From assembly GCA_964627195.1 (NCBI GenBank), contig CAZVJU010000013.1, positions 1 through 31,600 on the forward strand: DNA of 31,600 bases. The letters are read 5' to 3'. This stretch comes from CAZVJU01 sp964627195 (lineage in GTDB: Bacteria > Patescibacteriota > Microgenomatia > UBA8517). A program made the position numbers and the translations under genes. Under the pieces are notes generated by a model. The model ran no database searches and was not told the origin of the DNA. It saw nothing but the letters and a program-made list of their open reading frames with translations. Shown piece after piece: positions 21,429 through 28,804 of the stretch; within the stretch, counting starts at the first letter, position 1, and the number at the start of each line of letters is the position of its first letter.

Positions 21429-21845
21429 ATGAAGATAGCAATAGATTCCTCTGTGTACTTATCCTCGCTTTTTAAAGAAGATGTAAACCACAAGGATTCT
21501 TTCCGATTTTTTCAAAAAATTGAAAAACAAGTTAACATCACAGTTGTACTTCCTTTGACCATCGCATTGGAAGTAGAAAATGTTTACTACAGGCAAACGG
21601 CCCGGGAATTCGACTTTTCTGAAACAGAGAGTTTGAGGGTCGATTGGATTTATATTAACAACGATTTTTATCATTATATTTGGAAAGAAAGACCGAAAGC
21701 GAGTCTAAAAACGAGCGAAATGATTATTTTATCTTTGGCAACGGCGCAGAAAGCCACTTTCGTGTCTTGGGACAAACAATTACTGAAGGAAGCTAAAAGG
21801 CATGTAAAAGCGATGACACCGTCCGGCTATTTAAAGGATAAGTAA
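21429..21845 (+). CDS. PIN-domain toxin (VapC-like)
   Basis: A 138-residue PIN domain: Asp6 (IAIDSSVYLSS), Glu48 (IALEVENVYY), an acidic position carrying Glu97 instead of the usual Asp (LKTSEMIILSLA), and Asp115 (FVSWDKQLLKEA). Presumably an RNase held in check by the ribbon-helix-helix partner upstream. The Asp-to-Glu change at the third acidic site is conservative and probably keeps metal binding. Not closely similar to the PIN protein at 10774. Confidence 0.84.
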   Translation: MKIAIDSSVYLSSLFKEDVNHKDSFRFFQKIEKQVNITVVLPLTIALEVENVYYRQTAREFDFSETESLRVDWIYINNDFYHYIWKERPKASLKTSEMIILSLATAQKATFVSWDKQLLKEAKRHVKAMTPSGYLKDK

Positions 21846-21869
21846 AAACGAAAGGAGTTTACAAGCACA

Positions 21870-22787
21870 TCATTTCGCCTTTTTCTTTGAGAGAAATTTC
21901 CGGTATTCATCAAGCATTTCTTCATAAACTTTAATTATCGTCAAACCCCTGATAAGCTCTTTGCTTGCATCTAATTTATCTTTTCCTTTAGCTCCTGTAA
22001 CTCTTTTAACTCCCGTAACCCTTTGAAGTAATGAGAGCACCAGATCAATATTAGTAATGTTCAGAAGAAGAGTAGATTTTTCTAGGTTCAAATCTGACGC
22101 CACACGCTTCACAAATTTACTATTTAAAGGGTAAAGCTCGGCACACTTTGATATATGGTCTGCTATTTTGACTGTTTCAATATAAGAAGCCGGTAAGAAT
22201 CTACATACTTCGTTATTACAATCCATCAACTCAGTTAGATTCTGTGCTTGCTGAGCAATGTAATCTACACTTTTTGGTGTTCCTGATCCTGTAGGGTTTA
22301 GTAACGCTTCTTCAATTTCAACTCCATCCAAAAATACCCTGTCAAAAACAGAAAAAACTGTAGTAATGTCTGCGCGCTTTAAACCTGTATCTTCGGATAG
22401 CTGCTTGATATACGCCCGATTGGTATACGCTCTCCGTATATAGCTGAGTGTTTTATCATCTAACCCGATTGATTTTACAAAATTGCTTATAAACCTAAGT
22501 CTTGTGTACTTATAATTACGGCTTGGAGTATTCTTTTGCACTGCAGGCAGATACAGGCTTAGTGCTGTAATTACATTTTTGACTTTGTCAGTGCCAGCGA
22601 CGGGATCGCATGCTATTTTCCTTAGCGTATGTAGCGGCCTTGGATTTAAAGTAAGCAGAGGAAAATGCACTAAATTTCCGTTGTTTTTTATTTCTGTATC
22701 CGATAAACCTGCTTGGTCACACAAGCGGTATAATAAATTTGGATTTCTTTCATATAACTCTAAAAGACGGATGACCGCCGGTTCCAA
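21870..22787 (-). CDS. Hypothetical protein (305 aa), second gene of an operon
   Basis: A helical protein of about 305 residues with no recognised family and no signal peptide. Repeated LxxL-type helices and a Lys-rich end (FLSKKKAK) suggest a protein- or nucleic-acid-binding scaffold, but nothing specific. No ATG fits: the only start in frame is TTG 22787, 11 bases after the stop of the upstream gene, with GAAGG almost touching it, so translation is probably coupled. Function unknown. Confidence 0.65.
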   Translation of the reverse strand: MEPAVIRLLELYERNPNLLYRLCDQAGLSDTEIKNNGNLVHFPLLTLNPRPLHTLRKIACDPVAGTDKVKNVITALSLYLPAVQKNTPSRNYKYTRLRFISNFVKSIGLDDKTLSYIRRAYTNRAYIKQLSEDTGLKRADITTVFSVFDRVFLDGVEIEEALLNPTGSGTPKSVDYIAQQAQNLTELMDCNNEVCRFLPASYIETVKIADHISKCAELYPLNSKFVKRVASDLNLEKSTLLLNITNIDLVLSLLQRVTGVKRVTGAKGKDKLDASKELIRGLTIIKVYEEMLDEYRKFLSKKKAK

Positions 22788-22798
22788 ACCTTCATATT

Positions 22799-23725
22799 TT
22801 AGACCATCCCAAAATCCTTAATTACCCTTTTTCTTATAATTGACTCAGCAAGTTTTCGGAGGTTAATTACAGCCTGGTATGTTTCAATGGGATCAAAAAT
22901 ATCCCTCAAAACAATTACGCTACCTATATCGGCTAATCGCAGTAACGCGGCTGAAGCAGTTAGCGTACCAACCTGATGCTGATTCTTTTTTAGCTTCTGG
23001 GGTGTGTTTACATCAGGTTTGAGTTTGTCCAATAGGGCAGTAAATTTATATCCGTCTTGTTTGTGATGGCTTGTCAAATATTTAGATAAGACGCCAATTT
23101 TTTGGTTTACCGAATAGGTAGTTATATGATCAAAATCCCGGTCCGGTCTCAGCATTACTCTAATATCTCTGCGGAATTTTTCGACATCACCTTTGCTCAT
23201 TTTTTCCGCTAATTTTTCCCAAATTTCAACGATTCGTTCCGCTTTCCTGCTTCTTTTTTTCTCATCACTTCTTAAGGGTAAAAATGTCTCTTTAAATGCA
23301 TCCATAAATTCTGTTTGTTTTTTTACTGCTTCACTCACCAAAGGTATTTCTTCAAACGCAAAATGACTGGAGGCACCGACATATGAAATAACGGGAACAT
23401 CAAGGGGTAAGGTAGCTATCTCATCAGCATCAGTCAGCACTTCTGCATCGGGATTGTCTTCCCGCGGGATCGCCACTAAATGAATTGTAGATAATCCATC
23501 CCAGATTTTTGCCAGGGGAGTATCCTCACTTACCCCTATCGGAGCAGAAATTTCTACAAGATCACCTTTGTAATATTTCACAATGCCAGGTTTAATAACA
23601 ATATGGTTAAGCAAAGTTTCCAGATCGGGATAGCTGACTCCGGCCCTATTTAGCGCTGGAAGACTGTCGAGAGGGATTGAATTCTGATATAAGCGCTCAT
23701 TTACAGTATCACGTCGCTCTGTCAT
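22799..23725 (-). CDS. Hypothetical protein (308 aa), first gene of an operon
   Basis: An unrecognised protein with no membrane segment. The N-terminal half is mixed alpha/beta (GIVKYYKGDLVEISAPIGV, STIHLVAIPRED). The C-terminal half is basic and helical (DEKKRSRKAERIVEIWEKLAEKMSK, ending LAESIIRKRVIKDFGMV). It probably shares a transcript with the 305-residue protein downstream. The 245 bases upstream of it (23726-23970) contain no gene, only the palindrome and direct repeat noted separately. Confidence 0.65.
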   Translation of the reverse strand: MTERRDTVNERLYQNSIPLDSLPALNRAGVSYPDLETLLNHIVIKPGIVKYYKGDLVEISAPIGVSEDTPLAKIWDGLSTIHLVAIPREDNPDAEVLTDADEIATLPLDVPVISYVGASSHFAFEEIPLVSEAVKKQTEFMDAFKETFLPLRSDEKKRSRKAERIVEIWEKLAEKMSKGDVEKFRRDIRVMLRPDRDFDHITTYSVNQKIGVLSKYLTSHHKQDGYKFTALLDKLKPDVNTPQKLKKNQHQVGTLTASAALLRLADIGSVIVLRDIFDPIETYQAVINLRKLAESIIRKRVIKDFGMV

Positions 23726-23915
23726 AGTTGGAAAAATATAAAGAAATCGTATTCTAAAAATGGATTATGAATGTGATTTCTGTAAGCGGAACTTGGCACC
23801 CCTTTGCGTTGTAGCATATACCACATCATTTTTAGTCCAATCTTGTAACGTGACATCTGTAGTATAGACAAACTCCTATAGTTAATCAAAGAGCGAGAAA
23901 ACTATTAGAATTTTG

Positions 23916-23952
23916 CAAGGACCATCCCTGGACGTATTACTAATTTACGTCC
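23916..23952. repeat. Second copy of a 15-base repeat plus hairpin
   Basis: CAAGGACCATCCCTG (23916-23930) matches CAAGGACCGTCCCTG at 21098-21112 with one change. Overlapping its end, GGACGTA (23930-23936) and TACGTCC (23946-23952) form a perfect 7-bp stem with a 9-base loop, which could end transcription on either strand. Confidence 0.55.
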
Positions 23953-23970
23953 GATATGTTAAAAGGAGAT

Positions 23971-24912
23971 TTACTTTTTAACGCTTTTTTCCATTTCTTC
24001 AGCAATAATGTTTAACTGACTGGAAAAATCTCCTCCTAAAAGAAGCGGTCTGTATTTGGGAGAAATCATTGCTAGAATTCCTGCAAGGGTAGAATTACGT
24101 TCGTTAAAATTAGGAGATTCGAACTGGGTGGTGTAACTTGGATTTTCTAAGGTCATAAGCTGCACACGTTCGTTAGCTAATGTTGCTGCAAGACTAGCAG
24201 AGAGGGGGACATTGAAATCTTTTGAAGTTCTGTGAATGTTTTCCAAGATAATGAGGACATCTGTGTTTAAAAAATCTCCCTTTAAATTAGCGTGTTCTTG
24301 TGTCACCCCATTGATGGGAACCAAACTTCCATCCGCTTTTCTTGGCAGGCTTATTCCAAGTTCACTAAAATCTGTTTCTAGAGGAGCTGCAATAAAATAT
24401 ATAGTATATGGCATTCGATTGCCCGATAAATAGCCCTTAACAAACGGTCTAAGTATTTGTTCTTGCGTTTTTATTCTGTCCCTTGAGACAAGAGTACCCA
24501 CAAAGACAACCCTATTTTCTGGATTTGTTGCGGAGACTATTTCATGAGTGAAGAGTGGGCGAGGAGTAAAGTATCTTGTCTGGTCGAGTTCAGGTACGAA
24601 GTAAGTCTTACCTCCAGCTGGATTGATCTCTACTGGAACTTGATTTCCATTAAGTCCAACAACATTGCCAATGAATCCAATATTAGTAGCAAAGGTTGGA
24701 TCGGTTGCTTTTTCGAAGCAAAGTTGAGCATACTCTTCAGGTGTTGTGACTGGAGATATTCCCATCCAAGCGACAATTTGTTCAGCCAAAGGAGAATTAA
24801 GACGTTCGAGTTTTTGGTTTTCAGGTTCGTGCGTACACGCGGCGAGTGCTGCACCGGCGGTAGCCATAGCAGATACTTTTAAAAATTCTCTCCGGGAAAT
24901 ACGTTCCGACAT
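23971..24912 (-). CDS. Tat-exported lipoprotein (hypothetical)
   Basis: A 313-residue protein with a twin-arginine signal (SRREFLK, residues 6-12), a hydrophobic alanine-rich stretch and a lipobox LAAC with Cys26 as the lipidation site. It is therefore exported folded and tethered to the outer face of the membrane. The mature part has no recognised family. The frame extends to 24963, but ATG 24912 gives the proper signal peptide and has a promoter: TTGACA (24945-24950), 17 bases, TATCCT, 9 bases, ATG. Use of Tat suggests a cofactor-bound or fast-folding cargo, which is inference. Confidence 0.8.
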   Translation of the reverse strand: MSERISRREFLKVSAMATAGAALAACTHEPENQKLERLNSPLAEQIVAWMGISPVTTPEEYAQLCFEKATDPTFATNIGFIGNVVGLNGNQVPVEINPAGGKTYFVPELDQTRYFTPRPLFTHEIVSATNPENRVVFVGTLVSRDRIKTQEQILRPFVKGYLSGNRMPYTIYFIAAPLETDFSELGISLPRKADGSLVPINGVTQEHANLKGDFLNTDVLIILENIHRTSKDFNVPLSASLAATLANERVQLMTLENPSYTTQFESPNFNERNSTLAGILAMISPKYRPLLLGGDFSSQLNIIAEEMEKSVKK

Positions 24913-25025
24913 AAGACCTATAGGATATGACTGATATGTGGCTATGTCAAGAAAAGAACACATAAAAGTGTTTAATTCTCTCTAGTCTTATGCAATCTTA
25001 ATGTGATCTATGCTACTATTTAAGT

Positions 25026-25736
25026 ATGAAAAAACTTCTGTGGATTTTGGCAGGACTGTCGGCAGTTATACTTTTACTTTCCCTTAACCGTCTGACGAGT
25101 TTTACTTCAGGTTACTTGCAGCCCCATGATTTTTTGCGCTGGCTGGATTTTAATGCGATGCTGCCGATTCCACTGGCCAGCGTGATTTTATACTATTTAC
25201 TGCTGAAAGAGGTAGTGAAAGAAAGTTCTTTTGTAAAATCCAAAGTATATACACTTCTATTTCTTTTCTTTATTGCCGGAGTTTATTTTTTCGGAGCAAG
25301 TAGCGGAACTCACGAGGTTACCAATTACCTAAACACCCGATTTTGTGATGCCGGGAAAGTTGACACCCAAATTTGTAACATCATTTCCTATAACGATGAT
25401 GAATTCAGCCACATAGTTTATTATCTCGGCTTCGTTCTTATGAATATCGTCTTAATGGTTACTGAATATAATATCGGTCAAGAAAAAGGGATGACTAAAA
25501 AGGCGAAGGGAATTGTCGCAGCAAATGCGATTTTTATCGGCCTTGGGATTTTTGCAAATCTGGCGTTTGAAGAAATCGGGCTGGATCTCTATTTCTTCGG
25601 AAGCATGATGGCACTTTCCTTATATCTCCTTGCCAAAAAAGGGTGGAAGTACTCCTATTATCCGATTCTTTTCTATTTCGCCGTTTCGTATAGTTTGGGA
25701 GTAGTGGGAACTGTTGTGTACAAGTTCTTAGCTTAA
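25026..25736 (+). CDS. Polytopic membrane protein (hypothetical)
   Basis: A 236-residue protein with about six or seven hydrophobic helices. Conserved-looking polar residues lie near helix ends: GTHEVTNYLNTRFCD and DDEFSHIVYYLGF, each with His and acidic residues, and FEEIGLDLYFFG. This recalls membrane enzymes that hold a metal, but no family is identified. A TACTAT box (25014-25019) sits 6 bases before the ATG. The 3' end overlaps the convergent hydrolase gene by 9 bases. Confidence 0.7.
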   Translation: MKKLLWILAGLSAVILLLSLNRLTSFTSGYLQPHDFLRWLDFNAMLPIPLASVILYYLLLKEVVKESSFVKSKVYTLLFLFFIAGVYFFGASSGTHEVTNYLNTRFCDAGKVDTQICNIISYNDDEFSHIVYYLGFVLMNIVLMVTEYNIGQEKGMTKKAKGIVAANAIFIGLGIFANLAFEEIGLDLYFFGSMMALSLYLLAKKGWKYSYYPILFYFAVSYSLGVVGTVVYKFLA

Positions 25737-26747
25737 TACGACAGGTATGTAAATTCTTTGCATTTTAAGTCGGTCAAAAACTTCAGGTTGCATTCGATCC
25801 CCGTCAGTTTGGACGTCATCAAGCATTAGTCCCGCCGTAAATTGCCACGCATGCCAAATTCCTTCAGTCCAAATTCGTGGCATTGTGGGATCAGGAGCAG
25901 TGGTCCAGCTTGCTGGCCAGCGATAATACATGTCGGCAACATCGGCAAGAGTGATTACCGGCCGCTGATCCAAAAAATCTTTATTTGAATATACCCAAGC
26001 AGCATTTTTAAGTTGGGGATCACCATGAATTAAGCGTATTGCATTCTGCATTTTTTCATTAATTACTGCTCCAGGGACATTAGTCTGGCCTTCTAAATCA
26101 AGAGCCATTCCGAGTTTCATATTAGGAAGTAAATCTTTTACATATAGCTTTGCCGCTTCCACCTGCTCAACGATTGTTGACCCTGGGTTTACAAAGACGT
26201 AACCGCCAACCGCAAAACCGGCTTGTAACGCTCGATAGATGTTATTGGGAGCCTGCGGATCTTTAAAAAAGGGATCAACCGACCCACCAAGAATTTTGAC
26301 GAAAACAAATTTGTATCCCTCGGCGGCTCTTTTATTCCACCACCCCTGGCTTAACTCACCTGTGCCTGGTTCTACCTCCCAATGAGAGACATCAAGGCCA
26401 AGAACATACGCAATAAGTAGTTCTTCAGGAATTTCTTTCAATGCTCTAGGCGCTTTATCTAGGACCAGCTTCCGTTCATTCGGACGTAAAATAGTAGGTA
26501 AAAAATGCCCACGCATTTCATCCCTCGGTTTTATACCAGCCCTTTGAAGTTCAATTTCGGCTTTCTGTCGCAGTTTCACTAATGGATGTGATTGATATCG
26601 TCTTTCGTTACTCATTTTTGCCGCACAACTATAACAAGAGCTATTGAAGAAAGCAAATATACTCAGGCTAGATATAAACGGCACTCTTTTGGTGAAGAAC
26701 CTTTGGGAGTTTCTACCTTGAGTGTTAAAGGATGTATGTTGGAACAT
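25728..26747 (-). CDS. GH25-like (lysozyme-fold) hydrolase
   Basis: A GH25-type TIM-barrel protein: GLDVSHWE at the first strand, YKFVFVKILGG, GGYVFVNPG, and MALDLEG with the Asp-x-Glu pair of the active site. GH25 enzymes cut peptidoglycan between MurNAc and GlcNAc. Two starts are possible. ATG 26747 overlaps the stop of the ATP-cone gene (TGATG, coupled translation) and adds a basic then hydrophobic segment (FTKRVPFISSLSIFAFF) that could serve as an export signal. ATG 26615 follows a TATAGT box and gives a 295-residue protein without a signal. I list the longer form because the enzyme would need export. Confidence 0.75.
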   Translation of the reverse strand: MFQHTSFNTQGRNSQRFFTKRVPFISSLSIFAFFNSSCYSCAAKMSNERRYQSHPLVKLRQKAEIELQRAGIKPRDEMRGHFLPTILRPNERKLVLDKAPRALKEIPEELLIAYVLGLDVSHWEVEPGTGELSQGWWNKRAAEGYKFVFVKILGGSVDPFFKDPQAPNNIYRALQAGFAVGGYVFVNPGSTIVEQVEAAKLYVKDLLPNMKLGMALDLEGQTNVPGAVINEKMQNAIRLIHGDPQLKNAAWVYSNKDFLDQRPVITLADVADMYYRWPASWTTAPDPTMPRIWTEGIWHAWQFTAGLMLDDVQTDGDRMQPEVFDRLKMQRIYIPVVLS

Positions 26748-27022
26748 CAAGAAAGGCCGAAGTTTTTGTCCCTTTGCATTTCGTACCAGGCAAATTTTTT
26801 GGCAACAGCCTTATTTATTTTCTGAAGCTCAACAAGAACTCTGTCTCGAACCTGGACTGAAGTAACTTCTTCTTTTCCTCTTTCCGCTAGCCACGCATTT
26901 ACTCCATCAGCAAGGGTTAAAGCTTCAGCGTCATTTAAACCTGCCGCTTTGACAACCCGGACAATTTTAGTCGGATCGTAAGCTTCTGGAGTTCCGTTTC
27001 TTTTGATAACTTGGACTTCCAT
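26747..27022 (-). CDS. Stand-alone ATP-cone domain protein
   Basis: A 91-residue protein that is a single ATP-cone: VQVIKRNGTPEAYDPTKIVRVVKAAGL, with helices to VRDRVLVELQKIN. ATP-cones normally form the N-terminal allosteric nucleotide-binding domain of ribonucleotide reductases or part of NrdR; here there is no reductase and no zinc ribbon. Its stop overlaps the likely start of the GH25-like gene, so the two may be made together. A TATTAT box lies about 20 bases upstream. Role unknown; perhaps a nucleotide sensor. Confidence 0.82.
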   Translation of the reverse strand: MEVQVIKRNGTPEAYDPTKIVRVVKAAGLNDAEALTLADGVNAWLAERGKEEVTSVQVRDRVLVELQKINKAVAKKFAWYEMQRDKNFGLS

Positions 27023-27073
27023 ATTTACCCGTGTTGACTTTCATAATAGTTCGCCTGACAAAAAAATACAAAT

Positions 27074-27124
27074 GAACTACATCGCAGCAGAGCTGCGAAG
27101 TATCTTTCAGATAATAAGTAGTAC
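27074..27124 (+). repeat. Structured repeat, upstream copy, part 1 (three-way junction)
   Basis: Closing arms GAACTAC (27074-27080) and GTAGTAC (27118-27124) enclose two hairpins: CGCAGC-aga-GCTGCG (27083-27097) and TATCT-ttc-AGATA (27101-27113). The same fold with other sequences is at 28609-28657. Confidence 0.65.
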
Positions 27125-27128
27125 TTAC

Positions 27129-27171
27129 GCTCGTTCATCCTCGCGGCAGAGCCGACGAGGTATTCTCGAGC
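27129..27171 (+). repeat. Structured repeat, upstream copy, part 2
   Basis: GCTCG (27129-27133) pairs with CGAGC (27167-27171). Inside, CCTCG (27139-27143) pairs with CGAGG (27156-27160) and GGC with GCC. Shared TTCATCCT and CGAGGTATTC blocks link it to 28663-28709. Confidence 0.65.
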
Positions 27172-27231
27172 ATAATAACACTATACTGGGCGATAGCTAT
27201 AAGTACTATAACTTGATAACTTTAAGACGTA

Positions 27232-27257
27232 TATGTATTCTCGCAGGAATTAGTATC
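27232..27257 (+). repeat. Partial third copy of the structured repeat (3' part only)
   Basis: TATGTATTCTCGCAGGAATT matches the 3' arm of part 2 (GTATTCGCAGGTTC at 28697). The 5' arm is not recognisable, so this is probably a decayed copy. Confidence 0.35.
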
Positions 27258-27299
27258 CAATAATTTTACACAAATTTCATTTCTCACTACAATACTGGG

Positions 27300-28610
27300 A
27301 TGGGAATTGAAACTCCAACATTTATTAGAGAGAAAGAGTTTTCTCCTGAGAACGAAACACTTATTGTCGGTGCGGGGTTGGCAGGCTCTGTTGCTGCTTT
27401 AGAGTTAGCCAAGAGAGGGCAAAAAGTAATTCTTGTAGAAAGAAGATCGCTTGATAACGGGCATTCTGGGAATGGGCGCTCTGAAATAACACTCGGTCCG
27501 GTTATGAAAACCTTAGGTACAGAAGATGCTATAACCACACCGTTAAACACTGTGTGTTTTATCGGGCTTGATACAGGAAAAAGATTTGAAGCTTCCTTGC
27601 CATTGGCTGAAGTTCCAGCCGCAAATGTCGTCGTTGCCATAGATCACCACTTACTCCTTGCTAATCTTCATGGAAAGATAAGAAGTAACGAGAAGGTTGA
27701 ATTGCAAGACGGGAGGCGTGTGGAGAGGCTTAGTGAAAATGCTAGCGGGGTAAATGTGGTTTTCAACGACGGGGAAACTCTTTGTGTGTCTGCAGTTGTT
27801 AATGCGGCCGGTCCGTCATGGCGAAGTTTACCGTTTCCAGATGGGAATAGACAAAGTCGCTACGAAAATTCAGTTGTCGCAGTAGCTTATGGTAGAAGAT
27901 GCAGAGGAGAGATTTTAGTGAATAGTGGTAATAATACTATGTTGCATCCAGTTTCTGTTGAAACTGGTAAAACGTCATGGATAAATAGTTGTGGTGAAAA
28001 TGGGGAAATCGAAATAGTTTTTAGTGACTATTGTCGTCGGAAAGATGTTGGAAAAGTTGGCGGCAAGGAAAGATATGAGACTTTAGTAAAACGGTTAGTT
28101 GGCCTCAAGCTGATTTCAATACAAGAAGAGGGTCCTCCAATAAGTGGATTTTTTGGTTTGGAATCTTCCACAATTCCAACAGGTACAGATAACATTTACT
28201 ACTTTGGGGAAAGGGGGTGTTATAATGCCCCGAGCATTGGAGACGCTATTGCACCGACCGTAAGATTAGGTCCAGTTTTAGCAGATCACATAGTAAGAAG
28301 AATTGGGTCAGAATCTTTTCATATACAAACTCAATCACAATTCCCAACAAGACTAGAACTTGCCGCAACTCTTACTCGAATGAATGCATCCTCTGCGGGA
28401 GGTGCTTTAGAGATATTGAAAATTGTAAAATATATGGATGAAAAGGAGAGAGAAAGATTTTTACTAACTCACAATATGCCTCTTAAATACTTACCTCGTC
28501 TTTTAGCGGAAAATCCAGCACTTGCCTTTACCTTTGCGAATATAACCAAGAATTTCTTAGGTCTTTTAATAAGAGATTTGGGTGATAATTTTAGATATGG
28601 GGTTAGATGA
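27300..28610 (+). CDS. FAD-dependent oxidoreductase
   Basis: A 436-residue protein. The N-terminal dinucleotide-binding fold is clear: TLIVGAGLAGSVAALELAKRGQKVILVERR, with Gly-x-Gly-x-x-Gly and the terminal Glu that binds the adenosine ribose. A second conserved block near residue 300 (NIYYFGERGCYNAPSIGDAIAP) resembles the FAD-contacting end of DAO/GlpO-type flavoproteins. The C-terminal 100 residues are helical and unassigned. A TACAAT box (27288-27293) lies 6 bases before the ATG. The gene stands between two copies of a structured repeat, the second beginning at its stop codon. Substrate not predictable. Confidence 0.83.
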   Translation: MGIETPTFIREKEFSPENETLIVGAGLAGSVAALELAKRGQKVILVERRSLDNGHSGNGRSEITLGPVMKTLGTEDAITTPLNTVCFIGLDTGKRFEASLPLAEVPAANVVVAIDHHLLLANLHGKIRSNEKVELQDGRRVERLSENASGVNVVFNDGETLCVSAVVNAAGPSWRSLPFPDGNRQSRYENSVVAVAYGRRCRGEILVNSGNNTMLHPVSVETGKTSWINSCGENGEIEIVFSDYCRRKDVGKVGGKERYETLVKRLVGLKLISIQEEGPPISGFFGLESSTIPTGTDNIYYFGERGCYNAPSIGDAIAPTVRLGPVLADHIVRRIGSESFHIQTQSQFPTRLELAATLTRMNASSAGGALEILKIVKYMDEKERERFLLTHNMPLKYLPRLLAENPALAFTFANITKNFLGLLIRDLGDNFRYGVR

Positions 28611-28657
28611 CATACTCCTCGCAACAAGTTGCGAAGGTATCTTGCGATACGTATGTC
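28609..28657 (+). repeat. Structured repeat, downstream copy, part 1 (three-way junction)
   Basis: GACATAC (28609-28615) pairs with GTATGTC (28651-28657), 7 of 7. Inside are CGCAAC-aa-GTTGCG (28620-28633) and TATC-ttgc-GATA (28638-28649). Stem positions correspond to those at 27074-27124 but many base pairs differ. Confidence 0.7.
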
Positions 28658-28662
28658 TTCTT

Positions 28663-28709
28663 GAATCTGCTTCATCCTGCGCTGCAAGCAGCGAGGTATT
28701 CGCAGGTTC
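28663..28709 (+). repeat. Structured repeat, downstream copy, part 2
   Basis: GAA-t-CTGC (28663-28670) pairs with GCAG-g-TTC (28702-28709). The inner hairpin is CCT-g-CGCTGC-aa-GCAGCG-AGG (28676-28696). Confidence 0.7.
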
Positions 28710-28804
28710 TAGAATAAGCTAAGAGTTATCCTCCTGAGGCTGATTTTCCTCCGGAAGAAAAATTCTAGCAAGTACAATTAATTAACCCCTTTTTGCTATA
28801 CTGA

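Noticed and set aside
27287..27640. Open frame of 117 codons on the - strand
   Set aside because: Antisense to the FAD-binding fold of the oxidoreductase; low-complexity product.
28735..28775. Terminator after the oxidoreductase gene
   Set aside because: The short GAGG/CCTC pairings are weak and no T-run follows.
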